Below are positions 17,868 through 25,355 of a stretch of 38,184 bases of DNA, piece by piece. Below the pieces are notes generated by a model. The model saw only the letters and a list, made by a program, of their open reading frames with translations. It ran no database searches and was not told the origin of the DNA. The position numbers and the translations under genes were made by a program. How positions within the stretch are numbered: the stretch's first letter is position 1; the number at the start of each line of letters is the position of its first letter. The stretch lies in contig NZ_JAEKFT010000037.1 of assembly GCF_018524365.1 (NCBI RefSeq), forward strand, positions 1 to 38,184. The letters run 5' to 3'. Origin of the DNA: Denitromonas iodatirespirans. GTDB taxonomy: Bacteria > Pseudomonadota > Gammaproteobacteria > Burkholderiales > Rhodocyclaceae.

Positions 17868-19367
17868 ATGTCAGAACAGAACCCCTCGCCTTCCGCCGAC
17901 GAAAACCATCTCATCGCCGAACGCCGCGAAAAGCTGCGGGCATGGCGCGAGAGCGGGCGTGCCTACCCGAACGATTTCTCGCGCGAGAACACCGCCGGCA
18001 AGCTGGACGAAGCCTACGGCGAGAAAACCCGCGAAGCGCTCGAAGAAACCCCGGTCGAAGTGCGCGTGGCCGGCCGGGTGATGCTCAAGCGGGTGATGGG
18101 CAAGGCCAGCTTCGCCACCATCCAGGACCTGTCGGGCCGCATCCAGCTGTATGTGAGCAACCAGGGCGTGGGTGAAGAGGTGCACGGCGACTTCAAGCAC
18201 TGGGACATCGGCGACATCGTCGGCGCGGTGGGCACGCTGTTCAAGACCAAGACCGGCGAGCTGACGGTCAACTGCACCGAGATCCGCCTGCTGTCGAAGA
18301 ACTTGCGCCCGCTGCCGGAGAAGTTCCACGGCCTGACCGACCAGGAAACCAAGTACCGCCAGCGCTACCTCGATCTGATCATGAACGAGCAGTCGCGCTT
18401 CACCTTCGTGGCGCGCAGCCGCATGGTGCAGTCGATCCGCAACTACATGATGGCGCACGGCTTCCTCGAGGTCGAAACGCCGATGATGCACCCCATCCCA
18501 GGTGGCGCCTCGGCCAAGCCCTTCACCACCCACCACAACGCGCTCGACATGGAGCTGTTCCTGCGCATCGCGCCGGAGCTCTACCTCAAGCGGCTGGTGG
18601 TGGGCGGCTTCGAGAAGGTGTTCGAGGTCAACCGCAACTTCCGCAACGAAGGCCTCAGCCCGCGCCACAACCCCGAATTCACCATGATGGAGTTCTACGA
18701 GGCCTACGCGAACTACCAGAGCCTGATGAACTTCACCGAAGGCCTCATCCGCCAGGCCGCCCGCGAGGCGCTCGGCACCGAGACCTTCCAGTACCAGGGC
18801 CGCGAGCTCGACCTGTCCAAGCCCTTCCACCGGCTGACCATCGTCGAGGCGATCCGCAAGTACCACCCGGGCTTCACCGTCGAGCAACTGGCCGACGCCG
18901 AATGGCTCAAGGAAAAGATCGTCGCCTTCGGCGAGAGCGTCAAACCGGGCGGCCTGGGCAGCCTGCAGCTGCAGCTGTTCGAAGCCTGCACCGAGGCCGA
19001 TCTGTGGGAGCCGACCTTCATCATCGACTACCCGGTCGAAGTCAGCCCGCTGGCGCGCGCCTCCGACAGCAACCCGGAAATCACCGAGCGCTTCGAGCTG
19101 TTCATCGTCGGTCGCGAGATCGCCAACGGCTTCTCCGAGCTGAACGACCCGGAAGACCAGGCGGCGCGCTTCCGCGCCCAGGTCGAAGCCAAGGAGGCCG
19201 GCGACGACGAGGCCATGTTCTACGATGCCGACTACATCCGCGCGCTCGAGTTCGGCCTGCCGCCGACCGGTGGTTGCGGCATCGGCATCGACCGTCTGGT
19301 GATGCTGCTGACCGACAGCCCGGCGATCCGCGACGTGATCCTCTTCCCGCAGATGCGGCCGGAGTAA
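17868..19367 (+). CDS. lysS: Lysyl-tRNA synthetase, class II
   Basis: This enzyme charges tRNA-Lys. The 499-residue length is typical. The N-terminal OB-fold anticodon-binding domain covers about 60-165 (for example [20 protein letters not shown]). The catalytic domain has motif 1 around [20 protein letters not shown], motif 2 in [20 protein letters not shown] and motif 3 in [20 protein letters not shown]. The start ATG at 17868 ([19 protein letters not shown]) matches the family better than the 39-codon extension upstream. The Shine-Dalgarno is weak (ACGAG). No terminator is seen after it, and the next gene starts 12 bp on, so the two may be co-transcribed. Confidence 0.97.
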   Translation: MSEQNPSPSADENHLIAERREKLRAWRESGRAYPNDFSRENTAGKLDEAYGEKTREALEETPVEVRVAGRVMLKRVMGKASFATIQDLSGRIQLYVSNQGVGEEVHGDFKHWDIGDIVGAVGTLFKTKTGELTVNCTEIRLLSKNLRPLPEKFHGLTDQETKYRQRYLDLIMNEQSRFTFVARSRMVQSIRNYMMAHGFLEVETPMMHPIPGGASAKPFTTHHNALDMELFLRIAPELYLKRLVVGGFEKVFEVNRNFRNEGLSPRHNPEFTMMEFYEAYANYQSLMNFTEGLIRQAAREALGTETFQYQGRELDLSKPFHRLTIVEAIRKYHPGFTVEQLADAEWLKEKIVAFGESVKPGGLGSLQLQLFEACTEADLWEPTFIIDYPVEVSPLARASDSNPEITERFELFIVGREIANGFSELNDPEDQAARFRAQVEAKEAGDDEAMFYDADYIRALEFGLPPTGGCGIGIDRLVMLLTDSPAIRDVILFPQMRPE

Positions 19368-19379
19368 GCGCGGCACGCA

Positions 19380-19889
19380 ATGCAGATCCAGCAACTCCAG
19401 GTGGCCTACGATGCGCGGGCCGATCGCCTGCTCCTGCGCATCGCCAGCGCCCAGCGCGAAGAGATCGGCGTGCTGATCACCCGGCGCCTGCTCAAGGCGC
19501 TGTGGCCGGCCCTGCAACGCATGCTCAACAGCCATCTGTCGGCCAAGCCGCTCGCCGCCCATGATCCGGGCGGCGAGTCGAGCCCGCGCGGGGGGCGCTT
19601 CGATGCGCCCTTCGACGGCGATAAACTCACCCACCCGCTCGGCACCGAACCGCTGCTCGCCGCCGAGAGCCGTCTGCAACCGCTCGAAGGCCCGCTGTGC
19701 CGCATCATGCTGGGCGAGCCCGGCGCCCGGCAGGTCAGCTTCGATTGCGACCGCGACTTGATGGAAGCCCTGTGCGCCATGCTGCGCGGTACCGTCACCA
19801 AGGCGGAGTGGGATCTGCCGCTCGACGACCTGCCGCTGCCCGAGGCCCTCACGGGCGGCCCGTCCGACCTACCGCCCACGGTCCACTGA
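19380..19889 (+). CDS. Unrecognised 169-residue protein between lysS and mnmC
   Basis: I do not recognise this protein. It begins MQIQQLQVAYDARADRLLLR and continues with IASAQREEIGVLITRRLLKA, which looks like two beta strands followed by a basic helix. The middle (about 55-85) is Gly/Pro-rich and probably disordered. A second ordered part follows near 100-140 (FDCDRDLMEALCAMLRGTVT). There is no signal peptide or membrane segment, so it should be cytoplasmic. It starts 12 bp after lysS, and its stop overlaps the mnmC start (TGATG). The strict coupling to mnmC and closeness to lysS suggest a role in translation or tRNA metabolism, which is inference from position alone. Confidence 0.75.
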   Translation: MQIQQLQVAYDARADRLLLRIASAQREEIGVLITRRLLKALWPALQRMLNSHLSAKPLAAHDPGGESSPRGGRFDAPFDGDKLTHPLGTEPLLAAESRLQPLEGPLCRIMLGEPGARQVSFDCDRDLMEALCAMLRGTVTKAEWDLPLDDLPLPEALTGGPSDLPPTVH

Positions 19890-21808
19890 TGATCGAGCGC
19901 ATCACGCCTGCGTCCTTGGCCTTTGCCGACGACGGCACGCCCTACTCCGAGCACTTCGGCGACGTCTACCACGCCCAGCAAGGCGCCATCGGCCAGAGCC
20001 GGCATGTCTTTCTGGCCGGCAACAGCCTGCCGCAGCGCTGGCAGGGGCGCGAACGCTTCGTCATTCTCGAGACCGGCTTCGGCCTCGGCCTGAACTTCCT
20101 CGCCACCTGGGCGGCCTGGCGCGAAGACCCGGCACGCTGCGCACGCCTGCATTTCGTCTCCATCGAAAAGCACCCGTTCACCGTCGACGATCTGGCCACG
20201 CTGCACCGCCGCTGGCCCGAGCTGGCGCCGCTGGCCGAGCGCCTGCGCGCCCAGTGGCCGCCGCTCATGCCCGGGGTGCACCGCCTGTGGCTCGAAGACG
20301 GGCGGGTCGCGCTCACGCTGTGCTTCGGCGACGCGACGACGGCGCTCGGTAAGCTCGATGCCCGCGTCGACGCCTTCTACCTCGACGGCTTCTCGCCCGC
20401 GCAGAACCCCGAACTGTGGTCGGCCAAGCTCTGCCACCAACTCGCCGCCCTCGCCGCGCCCGGCGCCACGCTTGCCACCTGGTCGGTGTCCGGCACCGTG
20501 CGGCGGCATTTGAGCCATGCCGGTTTCACGGTCGACAAGGCGCCCGGTTTCGGCGGCAAGCGCCAGATGCTGCGCGGCCGTTTCGGCGACGCGCCATCAG
20601 CCGATACGCCCGCCCCGCCGCGCGAGGCCATCATCCTCGGCGCCGGGCTGGCGGGCACCTCGCTGGCCCACCGGCTGGTCAGTCGCGGCTGGTCGGTGCA
20701 GCTCTTCGAAGCGGCCGACGGCCCCGGCCAGGGCGCCTCCGGCAATCTGGCCGGTGTGCTTCGCCCGTTGCCCAGCCTGGACGACAACCGCCTGGCCCGC
20801 CTGACACGCGCCGGCACCCTGGCGGGCGTCCGCCACCTGAATGCACTGGCACACGCGGGTCACCCCGTGCGCTGGGCCCCCACCGGCGTGCTGCACCTGG
20901 CCCGCGATCCGGCGCACGAGCAGCGCCAGCGCCAGGTGGTCGAAGCCCAGCTGCCGCCCGCCGACTACCTGCGCCAGGTCGAGCGCGCCGAAGCCAGCGA
21001 CCTGGCCGGCTGGCCGCTCGACACCGGCGGCTGGTGGTTTCCGGGCAGCGGCTGGGTGCAGCCGCCCAGCCTGTGCGCCGCCAACATCGCCGCCGCCGGG
21101 CCAGGGCTGACGCTGCGCTACGGCGTGCGCGTGGCGCAGCTCAAGCGCGTCGGCGAGCGCTGGCAGTTGCTGGATGACGATGGCTTGGTGATTGCCGACA
21201 GCGCCTGCGTGATCCTCGCCAACGGTGCCGACATCCGTCGCCTCGACGTCGCCGCCACCTTGCCGGTGCGCGTCGCGCGCGGCCAGGTCAGTCATCTGCC
21301 GGCGGCCGAGGGCAGCGCGCCGCGCGTGGTGGTGTGCCGGCTCGGTTATGTCAGCCCGGCCATCGACGGCCTGCGCTGCGCCGGGGCCACCTTTCTGGTC
21401 GATGACGACGAGCCCGCGCTGCGCGAGAGCGAGCATGCCGACAACCTCGCCAAGCTCGACTTCATCCTCCCCGGCTTCAGCCGGACCCTCGGCGACGCGC
21501 CGATGGCCGGGCGAGTCGGCTTTCGCCCGGCCTCACCCGACCGCCTGCCGATGGTCGGCGCCATCGCCACGCCGGCCGAGTACCCGGCCGACGCCCGGCT
21601 CGACCAGGTGGCCCGCGCACCCGGTTTGTATGCTGTCTCAGGCTTCGGCGCGCGCGGGCTGGTGTGGTCGGCGATCGTCGCCGAGACCCTGGCCAGCCAG
21701 CTCGACGGCGATCCGCTGCCGCTGGAACGCGATCTGGTCGAGGCCATCGACCCCGGTCGCTTTCTGCTGCGCCGCGCCCGTCGCGAGCGCCCGCCCGCGG
21801 ACGACTGA
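19889..21808 (+). CDS. mnmC: Bifunctional tRNA modification enzyme MnmC
   Basis: MnmC completes the 5-methylaminomethyl-2-thiouridine (mnm5s2U) modification at the wobble position 34 of certain tRNAs. The 639-residue product is the two-domain form. Residues about 1-240 are the SAM-dependent methyltransferase (DUF752), with ETGFGLGLNFLATWAAW as the SAM loop and DAFYLDGFSPAQNPELWS around the catalytic Asp. Residues about 248-639 are an FAD-dependent oxidoreductase that removes the carboxymethyl group; AIILGAGLAGTSLAHRLVSR is the dinucleotide-binding motif and GFGARGLVWSAIVAETLASQ closes the FAD site. The start ATG at 19889 overlaps the previous stop; the longer frame upstream only shadows the preceding gene. 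The order of activities is as in E. coli. Confidence 0.95.
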   Translation: MIERITPASLAFADDGTPYSEHFGDVYHAQQGAIGQSRHVFLAGNSLPQRWQGRERFVILETGFGLGLNFLATWAAWREDPARCARLHFVSIEKHPFTVDDLATLHRRWPELAPLAERLRAQWPPLMPGVHRLWLEDGRVALTLCFGDATTALGKLDARVDAFYLDGFSPAQNPELWSAKLCHQLAALAAPGATLATWSVSGTVRRHLSHAGFTVDKAPGFGGKRQMLRGRFGDAPSADTPAPPREAIILGAGLAGTSLAHRLVSRGWSVQLFEAADGPGQGASGNLAGVLRPLPSLDDNRLARLTRAGTLAGVRHLNALAHAGHPVRWAPTGVLHLARDPAHEQRQRQVVEAQLPPADYLRQVERAEASDLAGWPLDTGGWWFPGSGWVQPPSLCAANIAAAGPGLTLRYGVRVAQLKRVGERWQLLDDDGLVIADSACVILANGADIRRLDVAATLPVRVARGQVSHLPAAEGSAPRVVVCRLGYVSPAIDGLRCAGATFLVDDDEPALRESEHADNLAKLDFILPGFSRTLGDAPMAGRVGFRPASPDRLPMVGAIATPAEYPADARLDQVARAPGLYAVSGFGARGLVWSAIVAETLASQLDGDPLPLERDLVEAIDPGRFLLRRARRERPPADD

Positions 21809-21899
21809 GCCTGGCTTTTGTAAGGCTTTCTTTCCACCGTCAGCGCGCCACGCGCTGTCGCGTTAAATGCGCATGACTTCCATCCACGGGACACCGCAT

Positions 21900-22610
21900 A
21901 TGCGCAAGACGCTCCATCCGATGCAATGGCTGATGACCGGCGCCATCACGACATTCTGCCTGGTCGGCACCGCCGCCCTGCTGGGCTGGCTGCCCGGTTC
22001 GGACGCCGCCCTCAAGCCCGAGCCGGCAACCGGTGCGGCGCAGATCGCCGAAAACGCTACGCCCGAGGCGCCGATGGTGCTCACCCCGGCCGACATCGCA
22101 CCGGGCCCGAAAACGGCCGAACCGCCTGCACCGAGCGTGGCCGAAGCGCCGGCCGAGCCCGCCCCCAAGCCGACGCCGGTGCCCGTCAAACCGAAACCTG
22201 CGCCCGCCCCGGTGCTGGCGCAGACCCCGCCCCTCGCGCCGGTGCAAGCCGTCGAGCGCTACTGCCCCGATTGCGGCGTGGTCGAACGTGTCGAAACGCT
22301 CGACCGGCGTGGCAAGGGCAGCGGCCTGGGCGCCGTCGCCGGCGGTGTGGTCGGCGGCCTGCTGGGCAACCAGGTGGGCAAAGGCAAGGGCAAGGATCTG
22401 GCCACCATCGCCGGCGCGGTGATCGGCGGCGTGGCCGGGCACAACGTGGAGCGCAACATGACGCCCACCACGCGGTACCGGATCACCGTCCGCATGAACG
22501 ACGGCAACCTGCGCACGCTGGAGCAGGACACCCCGCCCGAATGGATGCCGGGCGACCAGGTGCGGGTCGACGGTGGCCAGCTGACGCCGTCGGGCGGCGC
22601 CGCATTCTGA
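21900..22610 (+). CDS. Envelope protein with glycine-zipper 2TM domain
   Basis: With the start at 21900 the product has 236 residues. It has an N-terminal membrane anchor (about 9-31, WLMTGAITTFCLVGTAALLG), then a long Pro/Ala/Lys-rich linker (about 38-115) of the kind that spans the periplasm. A CPDC pair follows near 120, then a glycine-zipper segment (about 135-180, with GLGAVAGGVVGGLLGNQVGK and IAGAVIGGVAGHNVERNM). The C-terminal domain looks like beta strands (TRYRITVRMNDGNLRTLEQD). This Rick_17kDa_Anti/glycine-zipper arrangement is common in outer-membrane-associated proteins. CPDC could be redox-active or bind metal; that is inference. Upstream ATGs at 21867 and 21873 are possible starts. 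A small hairpin without a T-run (21841-21857) separates the gene from mnmC. Confidence 0.8.
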   Translation: MRKTLHPMQWLMTGAITTFCLVGTAALLGWLPGSDAALKPEPATGAAQIAENATPEAPMVLTPADIAPGPKTAEPPAPSVAEAPAEPAPKPTPVPVKPKPAPAPVLAQTPPLAPVQAVERYCPDCGVVERVETLDRRGKGSGLGAVAGGVVGGLLGNQVGKGKGKDLATIAGAVIGGVAGHNVERNMTPTTRYRITVRMNDGNLRTLEQDTPPEWMPGDQVRVDGGQLTPSGGAAF

Positions 22611-22647
22611 GGCCACCGGTGGCGCAAAACCGGTCACAATCGGCCGT

Positions 22648-23208
22648 ATGCGCCACACACTGGAACCCCCTTTCGAGCACGTACGCGTGCTCGACTCGAT
22701 TGCCGAACTACAGCCGGACGACCGAGGGCAGATCGTCGTCTGCGGCTCGCATGGCGGCCAGAGCGCTGCCGACTACGCGCTGGCCCATCCGCCATCGCTG
22801 GTGATCTTCAACGATGCCGGCATCGGCAAGGACAAGGCCGGCATCGTCGCGCTCGACCTCCTCGACGCGGCCGGCATTTGCGCCGCGGCCGTCGGCCATG
22901 ACAGCGCCCGCATCGGTGACGCCCTCGACACCTGGCACAGCGGCCGGCTGACCCACTGCAACCGGCGCGCCGAGCGCATCGGCTGCCGCCCGGGCGACAC
23001 AGTGCCGGCGAGCGTGCAGCACGCTCTCGCCCTGCAACGCTACCGGCTCTGCCGCATGGACGACAACGGCAACCGCTTCGTGGTGATGCGCGCCCTCAGC
23101 CGCGAACAGGCGGACAGCGAACGCGCCCGCTTCGAATCGCTCGGCCACAAGCAAACCTACTGGATCGAGCCCGAGGCGCCCGCCGACATGTCGTCGGACA
23201 GCCAATGA
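22648..23208 (+). CDS. Unrecognised cytoplasmic protein with GSHGG and GHDSARIGD motifs
   Basis: I cannot name this 186-residue protein. It has no signal peptide or membrane segment. The first half alternates predicted strands and helices like a Rossmann-type fold: QIVVCGSHGGQSAADYALAH near 28-47, SLVIFNDAGIGKDKAGIVAL near 50-69, then AAAVGHDSARIGDALDTWHS. The glycine-, His- and Asp-rich loops at the strand ends look like an active or ligand-binding site. The last part (FVVMRALSREQADSERARFE onward) is helical. It starts 37 bp after the glycine-zipper gene and converges on gltX. It may be a small hydrolase or nucleotide-binding protein, but I see no family motif that decides. Confidence 0.75.
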   Translation: MRHTLEPPFEHVRVLDSIAELQPDDRGQIVVCGSHGGQSAADYALAHPPSLVIFNDAGIGKDKAGIVALDLLDAAGICAAAVGHDSARIGDALDTWHSGRLTHCNRRAERIGCRPGDTVPASVQHALALQRYRLCRMDDNGNRFVVMRALSREQADSERARFESLGHKQTYWIEPEAPADMSSDSQ

Positions 23209-23209
23209 A

Positions 23210-23231
23210 AAACCCCGCCGCGGCGGGGTTT
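23210..23231 (-). terminator. Terminator between the unknown gene and gltX
   Basis: A perfect palindrome with arms AAACCCCGCCG (23210-23220) and its complement (23221-23231) lies between two convergent genes. On the minus strand it is followed by further T residues (GTTTTTCATT), so it fits best as the gltX terminator, 22 bp after its stop. It directly follows the stop codon of the plus-strand gene and may serve that gene as well. Confidence 0.85.
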
Positions 23232-23253
23232 GGCGACGATGCGCGAGGTGCCG

Positions 23254-24651
23254 TTACAGGTAGCGGCGCATCCGGGCCAGCACCGTGTCGCGCCCCATCG
23301 CTTCGAGCACTGCGTCGATGGCCGGCGTCTGCGGCTGCCCGACTAACACCACCCGCAGCGGAATGGCCACCTGCGGCATCTTCAGTCCATGGGTTTTCAT
23401 GGTCGCCTTGATCGCCGCGCTGATCGCCTCGCGCTGCCATTCGCAGGCCTCGAACTCGCCGGCCAGATCGGCCAGTGCGGCGCGGGAGGCATCGGTCAGG
23501 TGCTGGATCAGCAGTTCTTCGGACGGGTGCACATCGATGTAGAAGGCTTCGACGGCATCGGCCAGCTCGTTGAGCGTGGACACCCGCTCTTTGTACAGCG
23601 CCACCAGCGTATCGAGCGCCGGCCCGATCTCCGGATTGACCTGCCGGCGCGCCAGCCGGCTGGCCGTGTCGGCGGCCAGCACCTTGTCGTCGGTGGCCTT
23701 GATGTAGTGCGCATTGAGCCAGTTGAGCTTCTCGGTGTTGAACTGCGCGGCCGAGGGCGTGATGTGGTCGAGGTCGAACCAGCGTACCAGTTGGTCGCGC
23801 GAGAACACTTCGTCGTTGCCGTGGCTCCAGCCCAGGCGCGCCAGGTAGTTGATGACCGCTTCGGTCAGGTAGCCGTCTTCGTGATACTGCATCACGCTCA
23901 CCGCGCCATGACGCTTGGAGAGCTTCTGTCCGTCGTCCCCGAGGATCATCGACAGGTGCGCATAGGCCGGCACCTCGGCGCCCAGGGCGCGCAGGATGTT
24001 GATCTGGCGCGGGGTGTTGTTGACATGGTCGTCGCCGCGGATGACATGGGTGATGGCCATATCCCAGTCATCGACCACCACGCAGAAGTTGTAGGTCGGC
24101 GTGCCGTCCGGTCGCGCGATGATGAGGTCGTCGAGCTCGGCATTGGCGATCTCGATGCGCCCCTTGACCAGATCGTCCCAGGCCACCGTGCCGTCGATCG
24201 GGTTGCAGAACCGGATGACCGGCGCCACGCCGTCGGGCGGTGTCGGCAAGGTCTTGCCCGGAGCCGGGCGCCAGCGACCGTCGTAGCGCGGCTTTTCGCC
24301 ACGGGCGCGCTGCGCCTCGCGCATCTCGTCGAGTTCCGCCGGGCTGGCATAGCACTTGTAGGCCAGGCCCTTGTCCAGCAGCTCGGCTACCACCTGGCGG
24401 TAGCGATCCATGCGCTGCATCTGGTAGAACGGGCCTTCGTCCCAGTCGAGCGCCAGCCATTTCATGCCATCCAGAATGGCCTGAACCGCCTCGGGCGTGG
24501 AGCGCTCCACGTCGGTGTCTTCGATCCGCAGGATGAACTGGCCGCCATGGTGGCGCGCGAACGCCCATGAGAACAAGGCAGTGCGTGCCCCGCCGATGTG
24601 AAGGAAACCGGTCGGGCTCGGTGCAAAACGGGTGCGGACAAGGGAGGCCAT
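23254..24651 (-). CDS. gltX: Glutamyl-tRNA synthetase
   Basis: A class I aminoacyl-tRNA synthetase that charges tRNA-Glu. The 465-residue length is typical of the bacterial enzyme. The HIGH-type motif is in [20 protein letters not shown] (residues 8-27) and the KMSKS-type motif is [20 protein letters not shown] near 240-260. [20 protein letters not shown] and the C-terminal anticodon-binding helices are also conserved. A stretch with [20 protein letters not shown] lies where many GluRS have a Cys cluster; few Cys are seen here, so it probably lacks the zinc site. It is divergent from tRNA-Val; TAGAAT at 24685-24690 on the minus strand may be its -10. Confidence 0.97.
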   Translation of the reverse strand: MASLVRTRFAPSPTGFLHIGGARTALFSWAFARHHGGQFILRIEDTDVERSTPEAVQAILDGMKWLALDWDEGPFYQMQRMDRYRQVVAELLDKGLAYKCYASPAELDEMREAQRARGEKPRYDGRWRPAPGKTLPTPPDGVAPVIRFCNPIDGTVAWDDLVKGRIEIANAELDDLIIARPDGTPTYNFCVVVDDWDMAITHVIRGDDHVNNTPRQINILRALGAEVPAYAHLSMILGDDGQKLSKRHGAVSVMQYHEDGYLTEAVINYLARLGWSHGNDEVFSRDQLVRWFDLDHITPSAAQFNTEKLNWLNAHYIKATDDKVLAADTASRLARRQVNPEIGPALDTLVALYKERVSTLNELADAVEAFYIDVHPSEELLIQHLTDASRAALADLAGEFEACEWQREAISAAIKATMKTHGLKMPQVAIPLRVVLVGQPQTPAIDAVLEAMGRDTVLARMRRYL

Positions 24652-24717
24652 GGGCAGATCGGATCGGTGAAAAATCGAGCGCGTATTCTACGTCAAATCA
24701 CAAAGCACACAGACGAC

Positions 24718-24746
24718 TTGACGTCTGCCTAAACGCCGCCTAAAAT
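24718..24746 (+). promoter_or_regulatory. Promoter of the tRNA-Val gene
   Basis: TTGACG (24718-24723) and TAAAAT (24741-24746) are separated by the ideal 17 bp and lie 17 bp before the first base of the tRNA. Followed by a GC-rich stretch (GCGCGC), this resembles a stringently controlled stable-RNA promoter. Confidence 0.85.
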
Positions 24747-24763
24747 GCGCGCTCTTCTTGAGT

Positions 24764-24838
24764 GGGCGGTTAGCTCAGCGGTAGAGCACTGCCTTCACAC
24801 GGCAGGGGTCACTGGTTCGATCCCAGTACCGCCCACCA
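24764..24838 (+). tRNA. tRNA-Val (anticodon CAC)
   Basis: The acceptor arms GGGCGGT and ACCGCCC pair over 7 bp, and the 3' CCA is encoded (24836-24838). The D-arm reads GCTC...GAGC. The anticodon stem CTGCC/GGCAG encloses the loop TTCACAC, giving anticodon CAC for the valine codon GUG. The T-arm is CTGG-TTCGATC-CCAG. All arms pair fully. It is a single tRNA transcript with its own promoter and terminator. Confidence 0.97.
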
Positions 24839-24847
24839 CTCGAAATC

Positions 24848-24877
24848 GGCCCGCTCATGCGGGCCTTTTTTGTTTTT
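24848..24877 (+). terminator. Terminator of tRNA-Val
   Basis: A 7-bp stem GGCCCGC/GCGGGCC (24848-24854 with 24859-24865) has the loop TCAT and is followed by TTTTTTGTTTTT. It starts 9 bp after the tRNA. Confidence 0.95.
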
Positions 24878-24879
24878 GC

Positions 24880-25355
24880 GGCATCGCGCCGCTCGCGGCG
24901 CATGACGGTTCTCTGCCGTTGCAATGCTGCCGCCCACCTCGCGTTCGATCTGCGCCTGCGCGACGCTCAGTGCCGAGGCGACCGGACCGACCGAAAGGCC
25001 TCGGGCTGCGCCACATAGTCGAACTGCTGGGCGCCCACACCGGCCAGATGCAACAAGATCAGGGCCTCGAACGCATCACTCGATGCGGCCTTGGCTGACC
25101 CCAGCGTCGATCGCGGCGGCGCGTGCCAGCCAAGCGCCGAGTGGCAACGACGGGGCGCCGGAAGATACTGGCATCGGGGGTGCCCATGACCGCAATCCTC
25201 CCTTCTGCCCGAGGCCGGACGGCGAGGCGCTACCCATGGGCCGCCCTGCCCCGCACCAGCATCCGCCGGCACCGATCGCGAACCAAACGGCCGAGGGCGC
25301 TCATGCGCCTGCCCTCAGAACCTCCGCATCAGCCAAGCCGTGCCCGACACAGCAC
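24880..25355 (-). other. Gap between tRNA-Val and tssH, possible decayed gene
   Basis: I see no intact gene in this 476-bp stretch. On the minus strand, residues that read like real protein occur in two different frames. SDAFEALILLHLAGVGAQQF (and the next dozen residues) runs up to a stop near 24967. An adjoining frame then gives SVGPVASALSVAQAQIEREV toward 24900. The change of frame between the two protein-like pieces would fit a pseudogene with a frameshift. I cannot name a family, and chance open frames are common at this GC content. The remaining part (about 25150-25355) shows nothing recognisable. No tssH terminator is visible. Confidence 0.35.

Noticed and set aside
17871-19679. 602-codon open frame on the minus strand opposite lysS
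   Set aside because: It is an antisense shadow of lysS and has no ribosome binding site or domain.
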